DNA of 64,000 nucleotides from Gemmatimonadota bacterium. GTDB taxonomy: Bacteria; Gemmatimonadota; Gemmatimonadetes; Gemmatimonadales; Gemmatimonadaceae. The notes beneath the pieces were generated by a model, which saw nothing but the letters and a program-made list of their open reading frames with translations, was not told the DNA's origin and did not search any database. The position numbers and the translations under genes are program-made. The stretch lies in the NCBI GenBank assembly GCA_040388625.1, contig JAZKBK010000001.1, forward strand, positions 1 to 64,000. Direction: 5' to 3'. Below, one piece after another: positions 19,026 through 28,776 of this stretch (within the stretch, counting starts at the first letter, position 1; each line of letters starts with the position of its first letter).

Positions 19026-21563
19026 TTACTTTTTCGGCTTAACGACGACCGCTTGAAAGCGCGGATCGTCGTGGATACTGCGCCATTGCCAGTTGCGCTC
19101 GCCGTCGAAGTCGATGGCACGCGCCGGGTTGGCGCTAAGGTACAGAGCGAGAGCGCTTATTGCCTTGTCCTTCTTACCGAGCAGAGTCCAGACAAATGCT
19201 TCGGTCTCCGTAACGTCCTTGGTGGGATCAATGTCGGAAGGATCTTCCAGCTTCGCAAGGACGTGCTCCGCGCTGTCGGCGAGTCCAGCACGAGCGAGCG
19301 CCGCCGCCACGAGGGCCTGCCCATTGAGTCTGGCGAGCGGCCGGTCGGGGGCCTTCGACACCCTGACGAGAGAGTCGGCGAGGCGCCAGGCGCGCGGAAT
19401 GTCGGGCTTGACGGCGGTGGTCCCCATCATGAGGAGGTTGCACTGGGCGAGCAGCGCATTTGTGGGAAACCGGGCGGTTCCCACTTCGCACCAGTGAATC
19501 GCGTCCGGGAATTGTTCCAGGTCGAACGATGAAATGAAGAGCCTCCACACGATGCGGTCGGCGTCACTGAGGTACGCATCCTCTTCGTACGCACGGCGTG
19601 CGGCAAGTTTCGCGTTCACTACATCATTGTATTGATAGTAGAGATGACTGAGCACCGACCACGCAGTGGGCCGATTGGGCGAGAGTTCGGTCGCGCTCTC
19701 GAGATCCTTGCGCGAATCATCGAGGAGCGCCTTCGCCTTCACCGGATCCGGCTCGATCGCGAGAAGCCAACGCCAGTAGTGAAGTGTCCCGCGCAGCTCG
19801 AGCGCGTCTGGATCCTTGGGTGCGATCTGGATCGCCTGCGCCACCTGCGCGAGACCCTTGTCGATCCATTGATTTGCACGGAGCTGATCGCTGCCGAAGA
19901 AACGCGACGCGCGATAATCGATTCGTCCGCGCAGTGTCGGAAGCTGTGCCCAGTCCGGATCGATGGCTGCCGCTCGCATCAGCGTCGAGTCCGCTCGTGC
20001 ATAGTCGCGCAGTATGCCAGCCGTGTCGTTCAAGGTTGCCGAACTGTCGCCGCTCCGCATCTCGAGCTTGGCCTGCTGCAGCAGCGACCACGCCTGCGGA
20101 TTGCTGGTGCCAGCACGCTCCTCTCTCAGATTGATCTCCTGGCCGAGGCGCTGGCGCAGGAAGCTCGTAACACGTTCCGCGAGCGTATCACGCAGCGCCA
20201 GCGGATTCGACGCGGCAGCTTCGAACGTCGCGCGCTGAAAGTCAGTACCGGTCGCGTCCTTGAGTCTCACACTCACACTGATTCTGTCGCCGTGTTGCTC
20301 GACGCTGCCGTCGACGAGCGTGCCGACACCCAATGCGCGCGCGATGCTGTCTCGCGGGACATCCTTGTTCGCGAACAGCGCGGAACCGTTCTTCGACGTC
20401 ACCTGCAACTCGGGAATCGCCGAGAGCCGGTCGATCAGCCCTTCCGTCAGACCACTCGCGAGGTAGCCCAGCTTGTGCCCGTCGCTCTCATCACCGAAGT
20501 AAAGAACGGCGATTCGTCGTGGGTCCGGTCCGCCCGCGGCGCCAACGCCGGCTGTCCTGTGCGTACTTCGCCACACGCCGTAGCCGCCGGCGGCCACAAC
20601 TGCAACCGCGGCAATCCCGATCGCGACGCGTTTCCAGAGCGGCATCGCTCGCGACTCGAACTGCGCCGGTTGCACGGCCCGAAATGTCTGCGTCTCGGGA
20701 TGCCGCAATGCCGAGATGAACTCTCCCGCCGTCGGGTACCGGTCCGCCGGGACCTTCGACAGCGCCTTCATCAGGATCCGTTCTATCTGCGGCGGTACGG
20801 TGCTTCGTATGATCGTCAGCGACGGCACGGAGTCCAGCATGTGTCGCGCGATTACGGCCTGCGCGGTAGGTCCGGTGAACGGCGGCTGGCCACCGATCAT
20901 CTCGTACGCAACGCACGCAAGACTGTACAGGTCGCTCCGGCCATCCAGCGCTCGCTCCGCGGATGCCTGCTCCGGACTCATGTATGTCGGCGTGCCAAGC
21001 GAGATGCCCGTCTGCGTGAGACGTTGTTCGCCGACCTGCGCCATCGCGTGTGCGATTCCGAAATCGGCGAGCACCGCGCGATCGCCGTCGAGCAGAATGT
21101 TCTCCGGCTTGATGTCGCGATGCACGATCCCATGTTGATGCGCGTACTCGAGTGCGTCGCCAATCTCGCACGTGATGCGGATCGCATCGTCGATGGAAAG
21201 ACTGCGCTCGCGATCCAGCCGCGCGCGCAGTGACTCTCCCTCCACATACGGCATCACATAGTAGAGTGAATTGCCGGCCTGGCCAGAGTCGAGTATCGGA
21301 AGAATGTGGGGGTGCACAAGCGCGGTCGTAACCTCGATCTCGCGTCTGAAGCGTTCGGCGCCGAGGACGATCGACACGTCGGTACTGAGCACTTTTACCG
21401 CTACCGGACGGTCGTGCTCGACGTCGCGGGCGAGATACACGGTGGCCATGCCTCCCTGGCCAACTTCTCGCTCGACAACGTACCGGTCGCTGATGGAGGA
21501 CCGAACTCTTTCTATCAACGCTGACACGGGCCCGTCTTTCGCTCGGGGGGAATCCTCCAACAT
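19026..21563 (-). CDS. Membrane Ser/Thr protein kinase with TolB-like and TPR sensor region
   Basis: Hanks-type kinase of about 845 residues. The kinase domain (about residues 25-285) has the glycine loop VGQGGMATVYLA, the ATP lysine in VAVKVL, HRDIKPENIL, DFG and the SPE motif MSPEQA. A single transmembrane helix follows (AIGIAAVAVVAAGGYGVW, about 317). Outside lies a TolB/CsgG-like domain (RRIAVLYFGDESD... LIDRLSAIPELQV), then a helical repeat region of TPR type to the C-terminus. The ATG at 21563 is used, but GTG at 21527 (VSALIERVRSS) is an equally good start. Targets are unknown. Confidence 0.92.
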   Translation of the reverse strand: MLEDSPRAKDGPVSALIERVRSSISDRYVVEREVGQGGMATVYLARDVEHDRPVAVKVLSTDVSIVLGAERFRREIEVTTALVHPHILPILDSGQAGNSLYYVMPYVEGESLRARLDRERSLSIDDAIRITCEIGDALEYAHQHGIVHRDIKPENILLDGDRAVLADFGIAHAMAQVGEQRLTQTGISLGTPTYMSPEQASAERALDGRSDLYSLACVAYEMIGGQPPFTGPTAQAVIARHMLDSVPSLTIIRSTVPPQIERILMKALSKVPADRYPTAGEFISALRHPETQTFRAVQPAQFESRAMPLWKRVAIGIAAVAVVAAGGYGVWRSTHRTAGVGAAGGPDPRRIAVLYFGDESDGHKLGYLASGLTEGLIDRLSAIPELQVTSKNGSALFANKDVPRDSIARALGVGTLVDGSVEQHGDRISVSVRLKDATGTDFQRATFEAAASNPLALRDTLAERVTSFLRQRLGQEINLREERAGTSNPQAWSLLQQAKLEMRSGDSSATLNDTAGILRDYARADSTLMRAAAIDPDWAQLPTLRGRIDYRASRFFGSDQLRANQWIDKGLAQVAQAIQIAPKDPDALELRGTLHYWRWLLAIEPDPVKAKALLDDSRKDLESATELSPNRPTAWSVLSHLYYQYNDVVNAKLAARRAYEEDAYLSDADRIVWRLFISSFDLEQFPDAIHWCEVGTARFPTNALLAQCNLLMMGTTAVKPDIPRAWRLADSLVRVSKAPDRPLARLNGQALVAAALARAGLADSAEHVLAKLEDPSDIDPTKDVTETEAFVWTLLGKKDKAISALALYLSANPARAIDFDGERNWQWRSIHDDPRFQAVVVKPKK

Positions 21564-21707
21564 GACGCAAAACACAAGGATGCGCCAGACGCGGGTTTCT
21601 GCGCCATCCCCCCGGTCGGCGAGGCTGGCCCGCCGTGCGCCGGAATTGCGGCCCCTCTGACAGCCTCCGCGGCGCGGTTCTCCCTCCCCGCGTGCGGTCG
21701 CACGAGC

Positions 21708-22505
21708 TCAGCCGGGCTGCGTCTCCGTGGAGTACGTCGTCGGATCCTGACGATAGAATTCGCGAAGCGCCCGGAACAGCTCGGGGTGCCGCTCCTGCAA
21801 TGCCAGCGGCAGCTCGAAGAACGCTTCCGTGGCGACAGCGAAGAATTCGGCCGGATTCGCTGCCCCGTACGTGTCCAGAACGGTCGGAAGGCCGGCGTCG
21901 TCGGCATCGCGCAACGCCCGGAGTTCAGCGCTCATCACGCGCGCCCACGCGACGTACGCCCCTTTCGTCTGCAGTTCCGGAGTTCCATCGGCGACGAGAT
22001 TCTCGAAATCCAGCTGATGCGCGAATTCATGGAGGACGAGGTTCCTCCCATCGCCTGGATCGGCCGCGCCCTGTTTCGCGGCGTCCCATGCCAGCACCAT
22101 CGCGCGCAGCTCCCGCGCGGTGTGCCCCAGTCGTTCCTGCCCGCCTTCCTCCCAGATCCAGCCACCGATTGGGCGTTGCTCGTACGCGGTGTATCCCGAT
22201 GGATACACGATTATGGAGGTGAGCTCGGGATAGTAGTCGGTCTCACGATGCAGCAGCAGCATGCACGCCTGCGCCGCGATCGTCACGCGGATCTCGTCCG
22301 TCATCTCGAGTCCGCCGCTCGCTTCGAAGTGCTTCTCGGCGAGAAATACCTGCACGTGGCCGAGCAGCTCGGTCTGATCCGCGGCAGGAAGCCGGCGGAA
22401 TACAGGAAGATTTCGCTCTACGATGGCGCGCCATGCTTGCGGGAACGGCTGCTTGCGAAGGCGCTCCCGCCGCCGCTTGGTGCCAAAGCCAAAGACCATA
22501 CGCAA
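21708..22505 (-). CDS. mtfA: MtfA-type zinc peptidase (M90)
   Basis: Zinc metallopeptidase of 265 residues related to MtfA, which in E. coli interacts with the Mlc repressor. The active-site motif HEFAH (in LVLHEFAHQLDFEN, about residue 161) and the downstream family block EFFAVATEAFFELP are present. The N-terminus is basic and not membrane-like, so a cytoplasmic location is likely. No mlc or PTS gene is nearby, so its regulatory partner here is unknown. Confidence 0.92.
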   Translation of the reverse strand: MRMVFGFGTKRRRERLRKQPFPQAWRAIVERNLPVFRRLPAADQTELLGHVQVFLAEKHFEASGGLEMTDEIRVTIAAQACMLLLHRETDYYPELTSIIVYPSGYTAYEQRPIGGWIWEEGGQERLGHTARELRAMVLAWDAAKQGAADPGDGRNLVLHEFAHQLDFENLVADGTPELQTKGAYVAWARVMSAELRALRDADDAGLPTVLDTYGAANPAEFFAVATEAFFELPLALQERHPELFRALREFYRQDPTTYSTETQPG

Positions 22506-22526
22506 AGTTAACCGCGGCGCAGCGTG

Positions 22527-23711
22527 CTATCTCTTTCCGACGTTGTATTTCGCCAGTATCGCGCGCACGCGATCCAGCGGTATCGCGTCGACGGTTCGGC
22601 CTTCGCTTGTCACCGATGTCGCCATGAACAGCGAGTTGTAAACCGCTTCTTCCGTCGATTCTATCACCGCTTCGAACAGTGGCGACATGTCGTCGTTCGA
22701 TACGTCCTGGGTGCTTCGCAACACGGGCTTCGGATCCTGTAAGCTTCCGCTCGACGCGGTGATCCGGCGACGCACTCCTTCGGCGGTGGAGAAGGCGATC
22801 ACGTAGTCGCCGGATCCGTTCGAGGCGCTCGACCCCGTGCGCGCGATTCCCATCATTGCGCGCGCCGCGAGGCGCTCGAGGTTGCGGTCCGAAAGCGGTG
22901 CGTCGGTTGCGACAACGATCATCACGGAACCATCGCCGCGCTGGTGCTCGACGTCGTTCCTGTACGCGTATTTCCCGAGCTCCCGGCCAACCGGCGCTCC
23001 CATTACCTGGAGCACTCCGCCGAAGTTGGTCTGAACCAGCACGCCCACGGTCCAGCCGCCGAGCGGCGCCGGAAGTACGCGTGACGACGTGCCGATACCA
23101 CCCTTCCACTGGAATACGATAGTCCCCGCACCCGCGCCCACGCTCCCTTCAGCGACAGGTCCGCTGCTCGCGGATGCAAGCGCATGGTGAACGTCTGCCG
23201 GGGAGATCGGGCGCGATCGGATGGCGTTCAACGTTCCGTCGTTCGTCTCGCCGACGACAGGATTGATCGATCTTACCTTCTCCATTCCGGGCATGCTCAA
23301 CAGTTCCGCCGTGAGTGCATCTGCCGCGCGCCACACACACAGCGTGCACGTCAGCAGGATTGGCGTCTCCAGCTCACCCAGCTCCTTGAGCTGCGTTGCG
23401 CCGACCAGCTTGCCGAATGCGTTCCCCACGAACACGGCTGCCGGGACGCGATCGAAAAACATGTTGCCGCTGTGCGGAAGAATCGCGGTCACGCCTGTGT
23501 GTACCGAATCGCCAGCGATCACGGTCGACTGCCCGACAAGCACACCAGCGACGTCGGTAATTGCGTTCTGCTTTCCCGGCGTGAAGATGCCGGGCGCGAC
23601 GCCAAGCGCTCGCGCGCGCACCCGCGGTTCCTGCGCGTTGAGCACGCCGGCGGCTGACAGGACCGCGAGGCAGATGCCGAGCACTCTGCTGGTTGAGCTG
23701 GTTGGGCGCAT
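22527..23711 (-). CDS. P1/S58-family aminopeptidase (DmpA-like), exported
   Basis: Autoprocessing N-terminal-nucleophile aminopeptidase of 394 residues. A signal peptide is visible (LGICLAVLSAAGVLNAQ). Family motifs are ITDVAGVLVGQST, PVVGETNDGTLN, EGSVGAGAGTIVFQWKGGIGTSSR and GDGSVMIVVATDAPL. The Ser of the last motif (about 262) is the expected nucleophile exposed by self-cleavage. Substrates in the family include D-amino-acid amides, beta-peptides and L-amino-acid peptides. It is 21 bp upstream of mtfA on the same strand, so the two may be cotranscribed. Confidence 0.92.
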   Translation of the reverse strand: MRPTSSTSRVLGICLAVLSAAGVLNAQEPRVRARALGVAPGIFTPGKQNAITDVAGVLVGQSTVIAGDSVHTGVTAILPHSGNMFFDRVPAAVFVGNAFGKLVGATQLKELGELETPILLTCTLCVWRAADALTAELLSMPGMEKVRSINPVVGETNDGTLNAIRSRPISPADVHHALASASSGPVAEGSVGAGAGTIVFQWKGGIGTSSRVLPAPLGGWTVGVLVQTNFGGVLQVMGAPVGRELGKYAYRNDVEHQRGDGSVMIVVATDAPLSDRNLERLAARAMMGIARTGSSASNGSGDYVIAFSTAEGVRRRITASSGSLQDPKPVLRSTQDVSNDDMSPLFEAVIESTEEAVYNSLFMATSVTSEGRTVDAIPLDRVRAILAKYNVGKR

Positions 23712-23859
23712 GCGTGTGGATGGTTGGAGTCACGAATCATACCACCGCTTGGGCGAGAACGACATTGGACAGCGCCGCCGTGCCCTTCGGCGACCAGCTG
23801 ATCGATGCGCTGCTCCCGGCTCGCGGGTAGCTCGAACAACTCCGCCGCTGGCGCACGGT

Positions 23860-23897
23860 AAAAAAATACCGGCAGCGCGATGGTGCGCCGCCGGTAT
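23860..23897 (-). terminator. Intrinsic terminator of the pstS-porin operon
   Basis: On the minus strand a 13-bp stem with one mismatch and a 6-nt loop (arms starting ATACCGGC and ending GCCGGTAT) runs directly into a run of seven T. It lies about 70 bases after the porin stop, so the pstS-porin transcript very likely ends here. Confidence 0.85.
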
Positions 23898-23920
23898 GGT
23901 TCGGTCTGTCAATTCATCAC

Positions 23921-23947
23921 AAGGAGCGTAAGGAGCGTAAGGAACGG
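23921..23947. repeat. 9-bp tandem repeat
   Basis: Three adjacent copies of AAGGAGCGT, the third degenerate, lie between the porin stop and its terminator. It may simply be replication slippage. Confidence 0.5.
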
Positions 23948-23966
23948 CGCGTCATGACGTTAGTCG

Positions 23967-25133
23967 TCAGAAATTCGCAACCCAGTGCATGTAGTAAGTC
24001 TTTGTAGGCGCGACCGGCGCGCCATTGGCTGGTGTCGCTTCCTGGTAGTCGAGTGATATCGAAGTCTTGGATGTCAGATCCCAGCTCAGTCCGCCGATGA
24101 ACGTGTTGATTTTCGGACTGGTCGAGGTGTTTGGAGTCACCTGGTCGTATCTCAGCACGATGCCGAGCGGGATCGTCGACTTCGAGTCGAGCATCCTGAA
24201 TGGCTTGGCGACGACGTAGCCCGCGACGAGACGTCCGGTGCTATCGGCGATCCCGGCGGGCGAGGCAACCGTGTTCGCACCCGTATCCATTCCGTCCTGC
24301 CGTTGCGCGTAGTCGACACCGAGCACCAGACGCGGATCGCGAATTCCGACGAAGGCGCCGTAGCGGTTGCGTTCCAGTCCGGTACCGATCGGACCGAGCT
24401 GACCACTCCCGCCATTCACGAACTTGCTGGCGAGATCGCCGCGATACACCCATCCGTCGATCGCGAGTGTGCGGAGATACGACATGTCGCTGTTGCCGAG
24501 AGGTGTGATCGTGAGGCGCGCCTGATAGTCCTTGAACCTGTCAGTCTCGCGCGACGCGTATCCGGATCCGTTGGTCACGGCGAGATATGCTTCGCCCAAC
24601 TTGTTCGGTAGCGTAACGATTCCGGCGATTCCCGCGTCTGCGGACGAGAAGTAGCCAGCGCGCTCGACCGGAGTCAGCGACAACCAGCGCGGCCAGAAGT
24701 TTTCCTCGTGGTCGATGAACATCGTGTGCAGGAGACCGATCCTGCTGATGAATCCCCAGTCTCCGCTCTTCTTCGGCTTGAGAAAATCGTACTGCAGGTA
24801 CGCGTACTTGGCGCGCAGTACCCAGCCCTTGTAGTATGAATCGCTGCCGGAGGCGGTCTGCTGGTACAGATCGCCGGTTACGCGGATGCTCGCGCGATCA
24901 CCGGCCGGCATCTTGAACGTGAGATAGGCGCGCTCGACGTCGAACTTGTTCTGGTTCTTGTTCGCGCCGGCAGCGGCCTGATACTGGTAGTTTCCGAATA
25001 CGACGCCGGAGAAGTCGATCGGAATTGTTACCTTCGTAACGGTTTTGGTGGTATCGGTCCGGGTCGTGTCCTGGGCCATGAGCGTCGGCGGGAGCAACAC
25101 GGCGACTGCGAGTAGCGAGGCGGATATCCGCAT
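23967..25133 (-). CDS. Outer-membrane porin cotranscribed with pstS (phosphate-porin-like)
   Basis: Protein of 388 residues with a signal peptide (LLAVAVLLPPTLMAQ) and beta-barrel texture throughout: alternating aromatic strands such as ARLTITPLGNSD and YGAFVGIRDPRLVLGVDYAQR. It ends in Phe, the usual outer-membrane insertion signal. It begins 2 bases after the pstS stop, which strongly suggests that it passes phosphate through the outer membrane to PstS. It looks like the OprO/OprP-type porin group, but specificity is inferred from context only. Confidence 0.85.
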   Translation of the reverse strand: MRISASLLAVAVLLPPTLMAQDTTRTDTTKTVTKVTIPIDFSGVVFGNYQYQAAAGANKNQNKFDVERAYLTFKMPAGDRASIRVTGDLYQQTASGSDSYYKGWVLRAKYAYLQYDFLKPKKSGDWGFISRIGLLHTMFIDHEENFWPRWLSLTPVERAGYFSSADAGIAGIVTLPNKLGEAYLAVTNGSGYASRETDRFKDYQARLTITPLGNSDMSYLRTLAIDGWVYRGDLASKFVNGGSGQLGPIGTGLERNRYGAFVGIRDPRLVLGVDYAQRQDGMDTGANTVASPAGIADSTGRLVAGYVVAKPFRMLDSKSTIPLGIVLRYDQVTPNTSTSPKINTFIGGLSWDLTSKTSISLDYQEATPANGAPVAPTKTYYMHWVANF

Positions 25134-25135
25134 GT

Positions 25136-26176
25136 TTACTTGCCCGCTCCGAGCGCGGTGAGACGCGCGTCAAGCCGACGGATCATCGTTGCCGGTAGTG
25201 GTGCATAGTCGAGCGATCCTGCAACCGCCTCGCCGTCCGTGTATGCCCAACGCAGGAATTTGGCGAGTGCCTTTCCCTTTGCGGCATCCTTGGGATGCTG
25301 GTAAACGAGTATCCATGTGAACGAAGAGATCGGATACGCACCCTTGCCCGGCGCATTCACGATCGAGATGCGGTAATCGGTATTCGCGGGAATCTTTGCC
25401 GCCGCTCCAGCAGCGGCTGCGGTAACCGATTGCAGCGTCGGGGCAACCCACTCACCAGCCGCATTTCTGATCAGCGCAACGGGAAGCTTGTTCTGCTTCG
25501 CGTACGACAGCTCGACGTAACCGACTGCGCCGGGAAGCTGTTTGATCTGGCCCGTAACGCCTTCGCTGCCCTTGCCGCCCAGTCCCACGGGCCAGTTGAG
25601 GCTCTGTCCTCGACCCACCTTGCCCGCCCATGGCGTGCTGACCGTTGCGAGATAGTCGCTGAAGATGAACGTCGTGCCGCTGCCATCGGCGCGGTGTACC
25701 ACGATCACGTCAGTCGATGGAAGCTTCACACCGGGGTTGAGCGCCGCGACGCGGGAGTCGTTCCACTTGGTGATGCCGCCCATGAAGATATCGGCCAGCA
25801 CCGGTCCGGTGAGCTTGAGCGGCTGCGTCACGCCCGGAAGATTGTAGGTTACCGCGACACCACCCAGAACCGTCGGGAAGTGCAGGATCGCGCCACCTTT
25901 CGCCTTCGCGAGCTGCTCGTCGGTCATCGGCCCGTCGGTTGCGCCGAAATCGACGATCTCGTCGGACAGCTGACGGATGCCACCGCTCGAGCCGATCGAC
26001 TGGTAGTTGATCTTCACTCCAGTCTTCGCCGCGTACATGGCGGCCCACTTGGAGTAGATCGGGTACGCGAAGCTCGATCCGGCGCCAGTGAGGTTGGTTG
26101 CTTGCGCGCACGCTATCGAGATGCATGCGCCTGACATCACCGCAGTCAGTGCCGCAATACGAACAGGTCGAATCAC
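25136..26176 (-). CDS. pstS: Phosphate-binding protein PstS
   Basis: Periplasmic receptor of the Pst importer, about 346 residues. The GTG start at 26176 has GGAG 9 bases upstream and gives an N-terminus VIRPVRIAALTAVMSGACISIACAQA that ends in a signal-peptidase site. An in-frame GTG at 26218 is less likely because it leaves only 30 bp to the Pho box. Binding motifs are GAGSSFAYPIYSKW, SSGGIRQL and DFGATDGPM, then HRADGSGTTFIFSDYL. It is separated from pstCAB by 9 kb and paired with a porin instead. Confidence 0.95.
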   Translation of the reverse strand: MIRPVRIAALTAVMSGACISIACAQATNLTGAGSSFAYPIYSKWAAMYAAKTGVKINYQSIGSSGGIRQLSDEIVDFGATDGPMTDEQLAKAKGGAILHFPTVLGGVAVTYNLPGVTQPLKLTGPVLADIFMGGITKWNDSRVAALNPGVKLPSTDVIVVHRADGSGTTFIFSDYLATVSTPWAGKVGRGQSLNWPVGLGGKGSEGVTGQIKQLPGAVGYVELSYAKQNKLPVALIRNAAGEWVAPTLQSVTAAAAGAAAKIPANTDYRISIVNAPGKGAYPISSFTWILVYQHPKDAAKGKALAKFLRWAYTDGEAVAGSLDYAPLPATMIRRLDARLTALGAGK

Positions 26177-26247
26177 AGGGTACTCCGTGAGAGGGTTTGA
26201 ACAACGTCTAATAGTCACTCTCGCACATCACGGAATTCACCGCGGTT

Positions 26248-26265
26248 CCGTAACGGCTATGTCAC
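26248..26265. promoter_or_regulatory. Candidate Pho box upstream of pstS
   Basis: Two heptamers 11 bp apart, CCGTAAC-GGCT-ATGTCAC on the plus strand (GTGACATAGCCGTTACGG on the coding strand of pstS). The site is 72 bp from the preferred pstS start and just beyond the phoR stop. It matches the pstC site at 13 of 18 positions. Binding by PhoB is inferred. Confidence 0.6.
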
Positions 26266-26275
26266 GGCTGATCCA

Positions 26276-28000
26276 TCATGTCTCGCGCGGCGTCGACACG
26301 GCTGCCGGAAAGGAGGCGCTCACCGTTGTCCCCCGTCCGAGCACACTCTCGGCTTGCACCGTTCCTCCGTGCGCCTCCACGAGATGCTTCACGATCGCCA
26401 GACCGAGCCCGGTCCCGCCCTTGTCGCGCGAACGGGCCTGGTCGGCGCGGTAGAACCGCTCGAAGATGCGCGGCAGATGCGCGGGCGCAATCCCGACTCC
26501 GGAGTCTCTCACGCCGACTACAGTGTATCCGCCTCCGTCGCGATGAGCGAATACCGTGACTGTTCCATGTGATGTATGGCGGACGGCATTCTCCACCAGG
26601 TTGGAGATTACCTGACGCAGGGCCGTGCGATCTGCATACACCCAGCGTGCATCGTTCGATACCTGTGCTTCCGTTATGACGTCATTGGCCGCGGCAACTT
26701 CGGCGCTGGAGGCGATCGCTTCCGCAGCGACGGCAGCGACGTCCACGTTCACCGGCCGCGGTACCCAACCGCCCGACTCGATGCGCGACAGATCCAGCAG
26801 CTCGTCGACGATGCGTTGCATGCGCGCAGTGTTGGATTGTATCAACGATGCGAATCTGATGCGATCACCCTCTTCCACACCGGGCTCGCTGAGCGTTTCG
26901 GCGAATCCGCCGATTACGGTGAGAGGCGTGCGCAGCTCGTGCGATACATTTGCGACGAAATCCCGCCGCATCGCTTCCAGTCGCCGCGTCCTGGTAAGGT
27001 CCGTAAGGGCGAGTACCGCGCCACCATCCGGTAGCGGGCGTGCCGCCACGGCCACCATCCGTCCCGAGACCTCCATGGGTTCAGCGTCGGACGGTACGCC
27101 GTTCAGTGCGCTCTCGAGTGCTGCATGCAGCTCTCGCTCACGTGGTATGTGATCCGCAGAGAATGGTACCTGCTCATGAATGCCGAGCATTCCGCGCGCG
27201 GCCGTATTGATGCGTAACACGGAACGGCGAGCGCTGACCGCGAGTACTCCTTCACTGAGCGACTCCACGACCGCCGACACCAGAGCCTCGTCATCCTGCA
27301 ACGCCTTGAGACGCGCACCCAGCTGCTCCGACAGGCTGTACAGTGCGCGCGCCAGATCGCCAACCTCGCCCGGAGCCGACAGCGATGGCCGGCGCGACAG
27401 GTCGCCGTCGGCGATTGCGCGTGCGACATCGCGCAGTTCCACTACGGGACGCGACACCGTTCGGGCGAAAACGATTGCGAGCAACAGCGCGATGGCCGCA
27501 GCAGCCGCACCGGCAAATGCTACATCGCCCAGCGCAGTGTTGAATATGGTGTCGAACGACGCAGTGCTCTGTGAGACGCGTGCTGCACCGAGCTGCGCAG
27601 GTACCGCGACGTACACCTCGTCGTCTCCTTCCGACGGACTGAGCCGGCGCGATGTGCCGACCCGGCCCGCGAAGGCGGCGATCACCTCCGGTCTTCCAGA
27701 GTGGTTCTGCAACCCCGCGACACCCGCCGAGTCGAACTGCGAATCTCCGAGCACGACTCCATCGCGACGGATCAACGTGACTCGATGGCCCAGCGTTCTT
27801 CCAGCATCGTGAGCCAGATCGGGTGCGTTGACGCCGGGTGTCCATTGCGACGCCACGAACTGAGCCTCGCGCGCGAGCTCATCGGTACGCTCCGCAGTGA
27901 GACGCCGGTGCAGCTGCCCATCCATGATGAACGCGACCGTCAACGTCAGCGCGATGATTATTGCGAGTGACGAAAGCAGTATGCGATTGGCGAGTCTCAC
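26276..28000 (-). CDS. phoR: Phosphate-regulon sensor histidine kinase PhoR
   Basis: Inner-membrane sensor kinase of 574 residues. TM1 is at residues about 7-26, a periplasmic loop of about 140 residues follows, and TM2 (AGAAAAAIALLLAIVFA) leads into a HAMP domain. Next come a PAS-like segment (about 240-330), the phosphoacceptor HisKA motif DFVANVSHELRTPL (His about 354) and HATPase boxes ending in GGTGLGLAIVKHLVEAHGG. Its start overlaps the phoB stop by 4 bases. The periplasmic loop is larger than in E. coli PhoR, which has almost none, so it may sense an extracytoplasmic signal too. Confidence 0.93.
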   Translation of the reverse strand: MRLANRILLSSLAIIIALTLTVAFIMDGQLHRRLTAERTDELAREAQFVASQWTPGVNAPDLAHDAGRTLGHRVTLIRRDGVVLGDSQFDSAGVAGLQNHSGRPEVIAAFAGRVGTSRRLSPSEGDDEVYVAVPAQLGAARVSQSTASFDTIFNTALGDVAFAGAAAAAIALLLAIVFARTVSRPVVELRDVARAIADGDLSRRPSLSAPGEVGDLARALYSLSEQLGARLKALQDDEALVSAVVESLSEGVLAVSARRSVLRINTAARGMLGIHEQVPFSADHIPRERELHAALESALNGVPSDAEPMEVSGRMVAVAARPLPDGGAVLALTDLTRTRRLEAMRRDFVANVSHELRTPLTVIGGFAETLSEPGVEEGDRIRFASLIQSNTARMQRIVDELLDLSRIESGGWVPRPVNVDVAAVAAEAIASSAEVAAANDVITEAQVSNDARWVYADRTALRQVISNLVENAVRHTSHGTVTVFAHRDGGGYTVVGVRDSGVGIAPAHLPRIFERFYRADQARSRDKGGTGLGLAIVKHLVEAHGGTVQAESVLGRGTTVSASFPAAVSTPRET

Positions 28001-28737
28001 AAGCTCCTCGGCGGCGCCGCATTGATTCGATAGCCAAAACCGCGTACGGTTTCGATCATGTCACCGGAGGCGCCGAGCTTGGTGCGAAGTCGCTGTACGT
28101 GCATGTCGACGGTGCGTGTCTGTATGTCTGGAGCAGCCTCCCACACTGTTTCCAGCAGCAACGTGCGCGCAAGCACGCGGCCACGACGCTCCGCCAGTGT
28201 CAGCAGGAGCTTGTATTCGGTGGGAGTGAGATCGATCAGATCGCCATCGACTCGCACCTCGTGAGCAGCGCGGTCGATCCGCACGGCTCCCACCCTGACG
28301 ACGTCGTTCTGTACCGTGGCTGGTGCACGAAGCCGCCTGAGGATCGCGCCAACGCGGAGCGTGAGTTCCTGCGGTGAGAATGGCTTGGTGAGATAATCGT
28401 CGGCACCGAGGACCAGGCCGCGCACCCGATCGGGTTCGTCGCGTCGCGCGGTAAGCATCAGAACCGCGATGTTCGCAGTGGCCGGATCCGCGCGCAGTTT
28501 CTCGATGACCTCGAATCCCGACATCCCGGGAAGCATGAGGTCGAGCACCATGAGCGCAGGCGACTCGGCGCCGGCCTTCGCCAGTGCCTCCGGTCCCGTG
28601 CTGGCTGTCGAGACACCATAGCCCGCTCGGGCGAGATGGTAAGCGACAAGAGCGACTATATCCGGTTCGTCATCGACAACCAGTATTCGCTCCGTAACTG
28701 CGCCGTTGTCGTCGTTTCCAGACATCATGATCGTCAC
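27997..28737 (-). CDS. phoB: Phosphate-regulon response regulator PhoB
   Basis: OmpR/PhoB-type regulator of 246 residues: receiver domain with acidic pocket VDDEPD, phosphoacceptor Asp in LMVLDLMLPG (about 66) and Lys in DDYLTKPFS; then a winged-helix DNA-binding domain with LTPTEYKLLLTLAERRGRVLAR and RTVDMHVQRLRTKLG. A GTG start at 28737 is used with GGGAAG upstream; ATG codons at 28728 and 28725 are alternatives. It is translationally coupled to phoR. A Pho-box-like site 40 bp upstream suggests autoregulation. Confidence 0.94.
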   Translation of the reverse strand: MTIMMSGNDDNGAVTERILVVDDEPDIVALVAYHLARAGYGVSTASTGPEALAKAGAESPALMVLDLMLPGMSGFEVIEKLRADPATANIAVLMLTARRDEPDRVRGLVLGADDYLTKPFSPQELTLRVGAILRRLRAPATVQNDVVRVGAVRIDRAAHEVRVDGDLIDLTPTEYKLLLTLAERRGRVLARTLLLETVWEAAPDIQTRTVDMHVQRLRTKLGASGDMIETVRGFGYRINAAPPRSL

Positions 28738-28776
28738 GAAAGTTCGCTTCCCGGAGGCATCGATGGGAGCGTGGAT

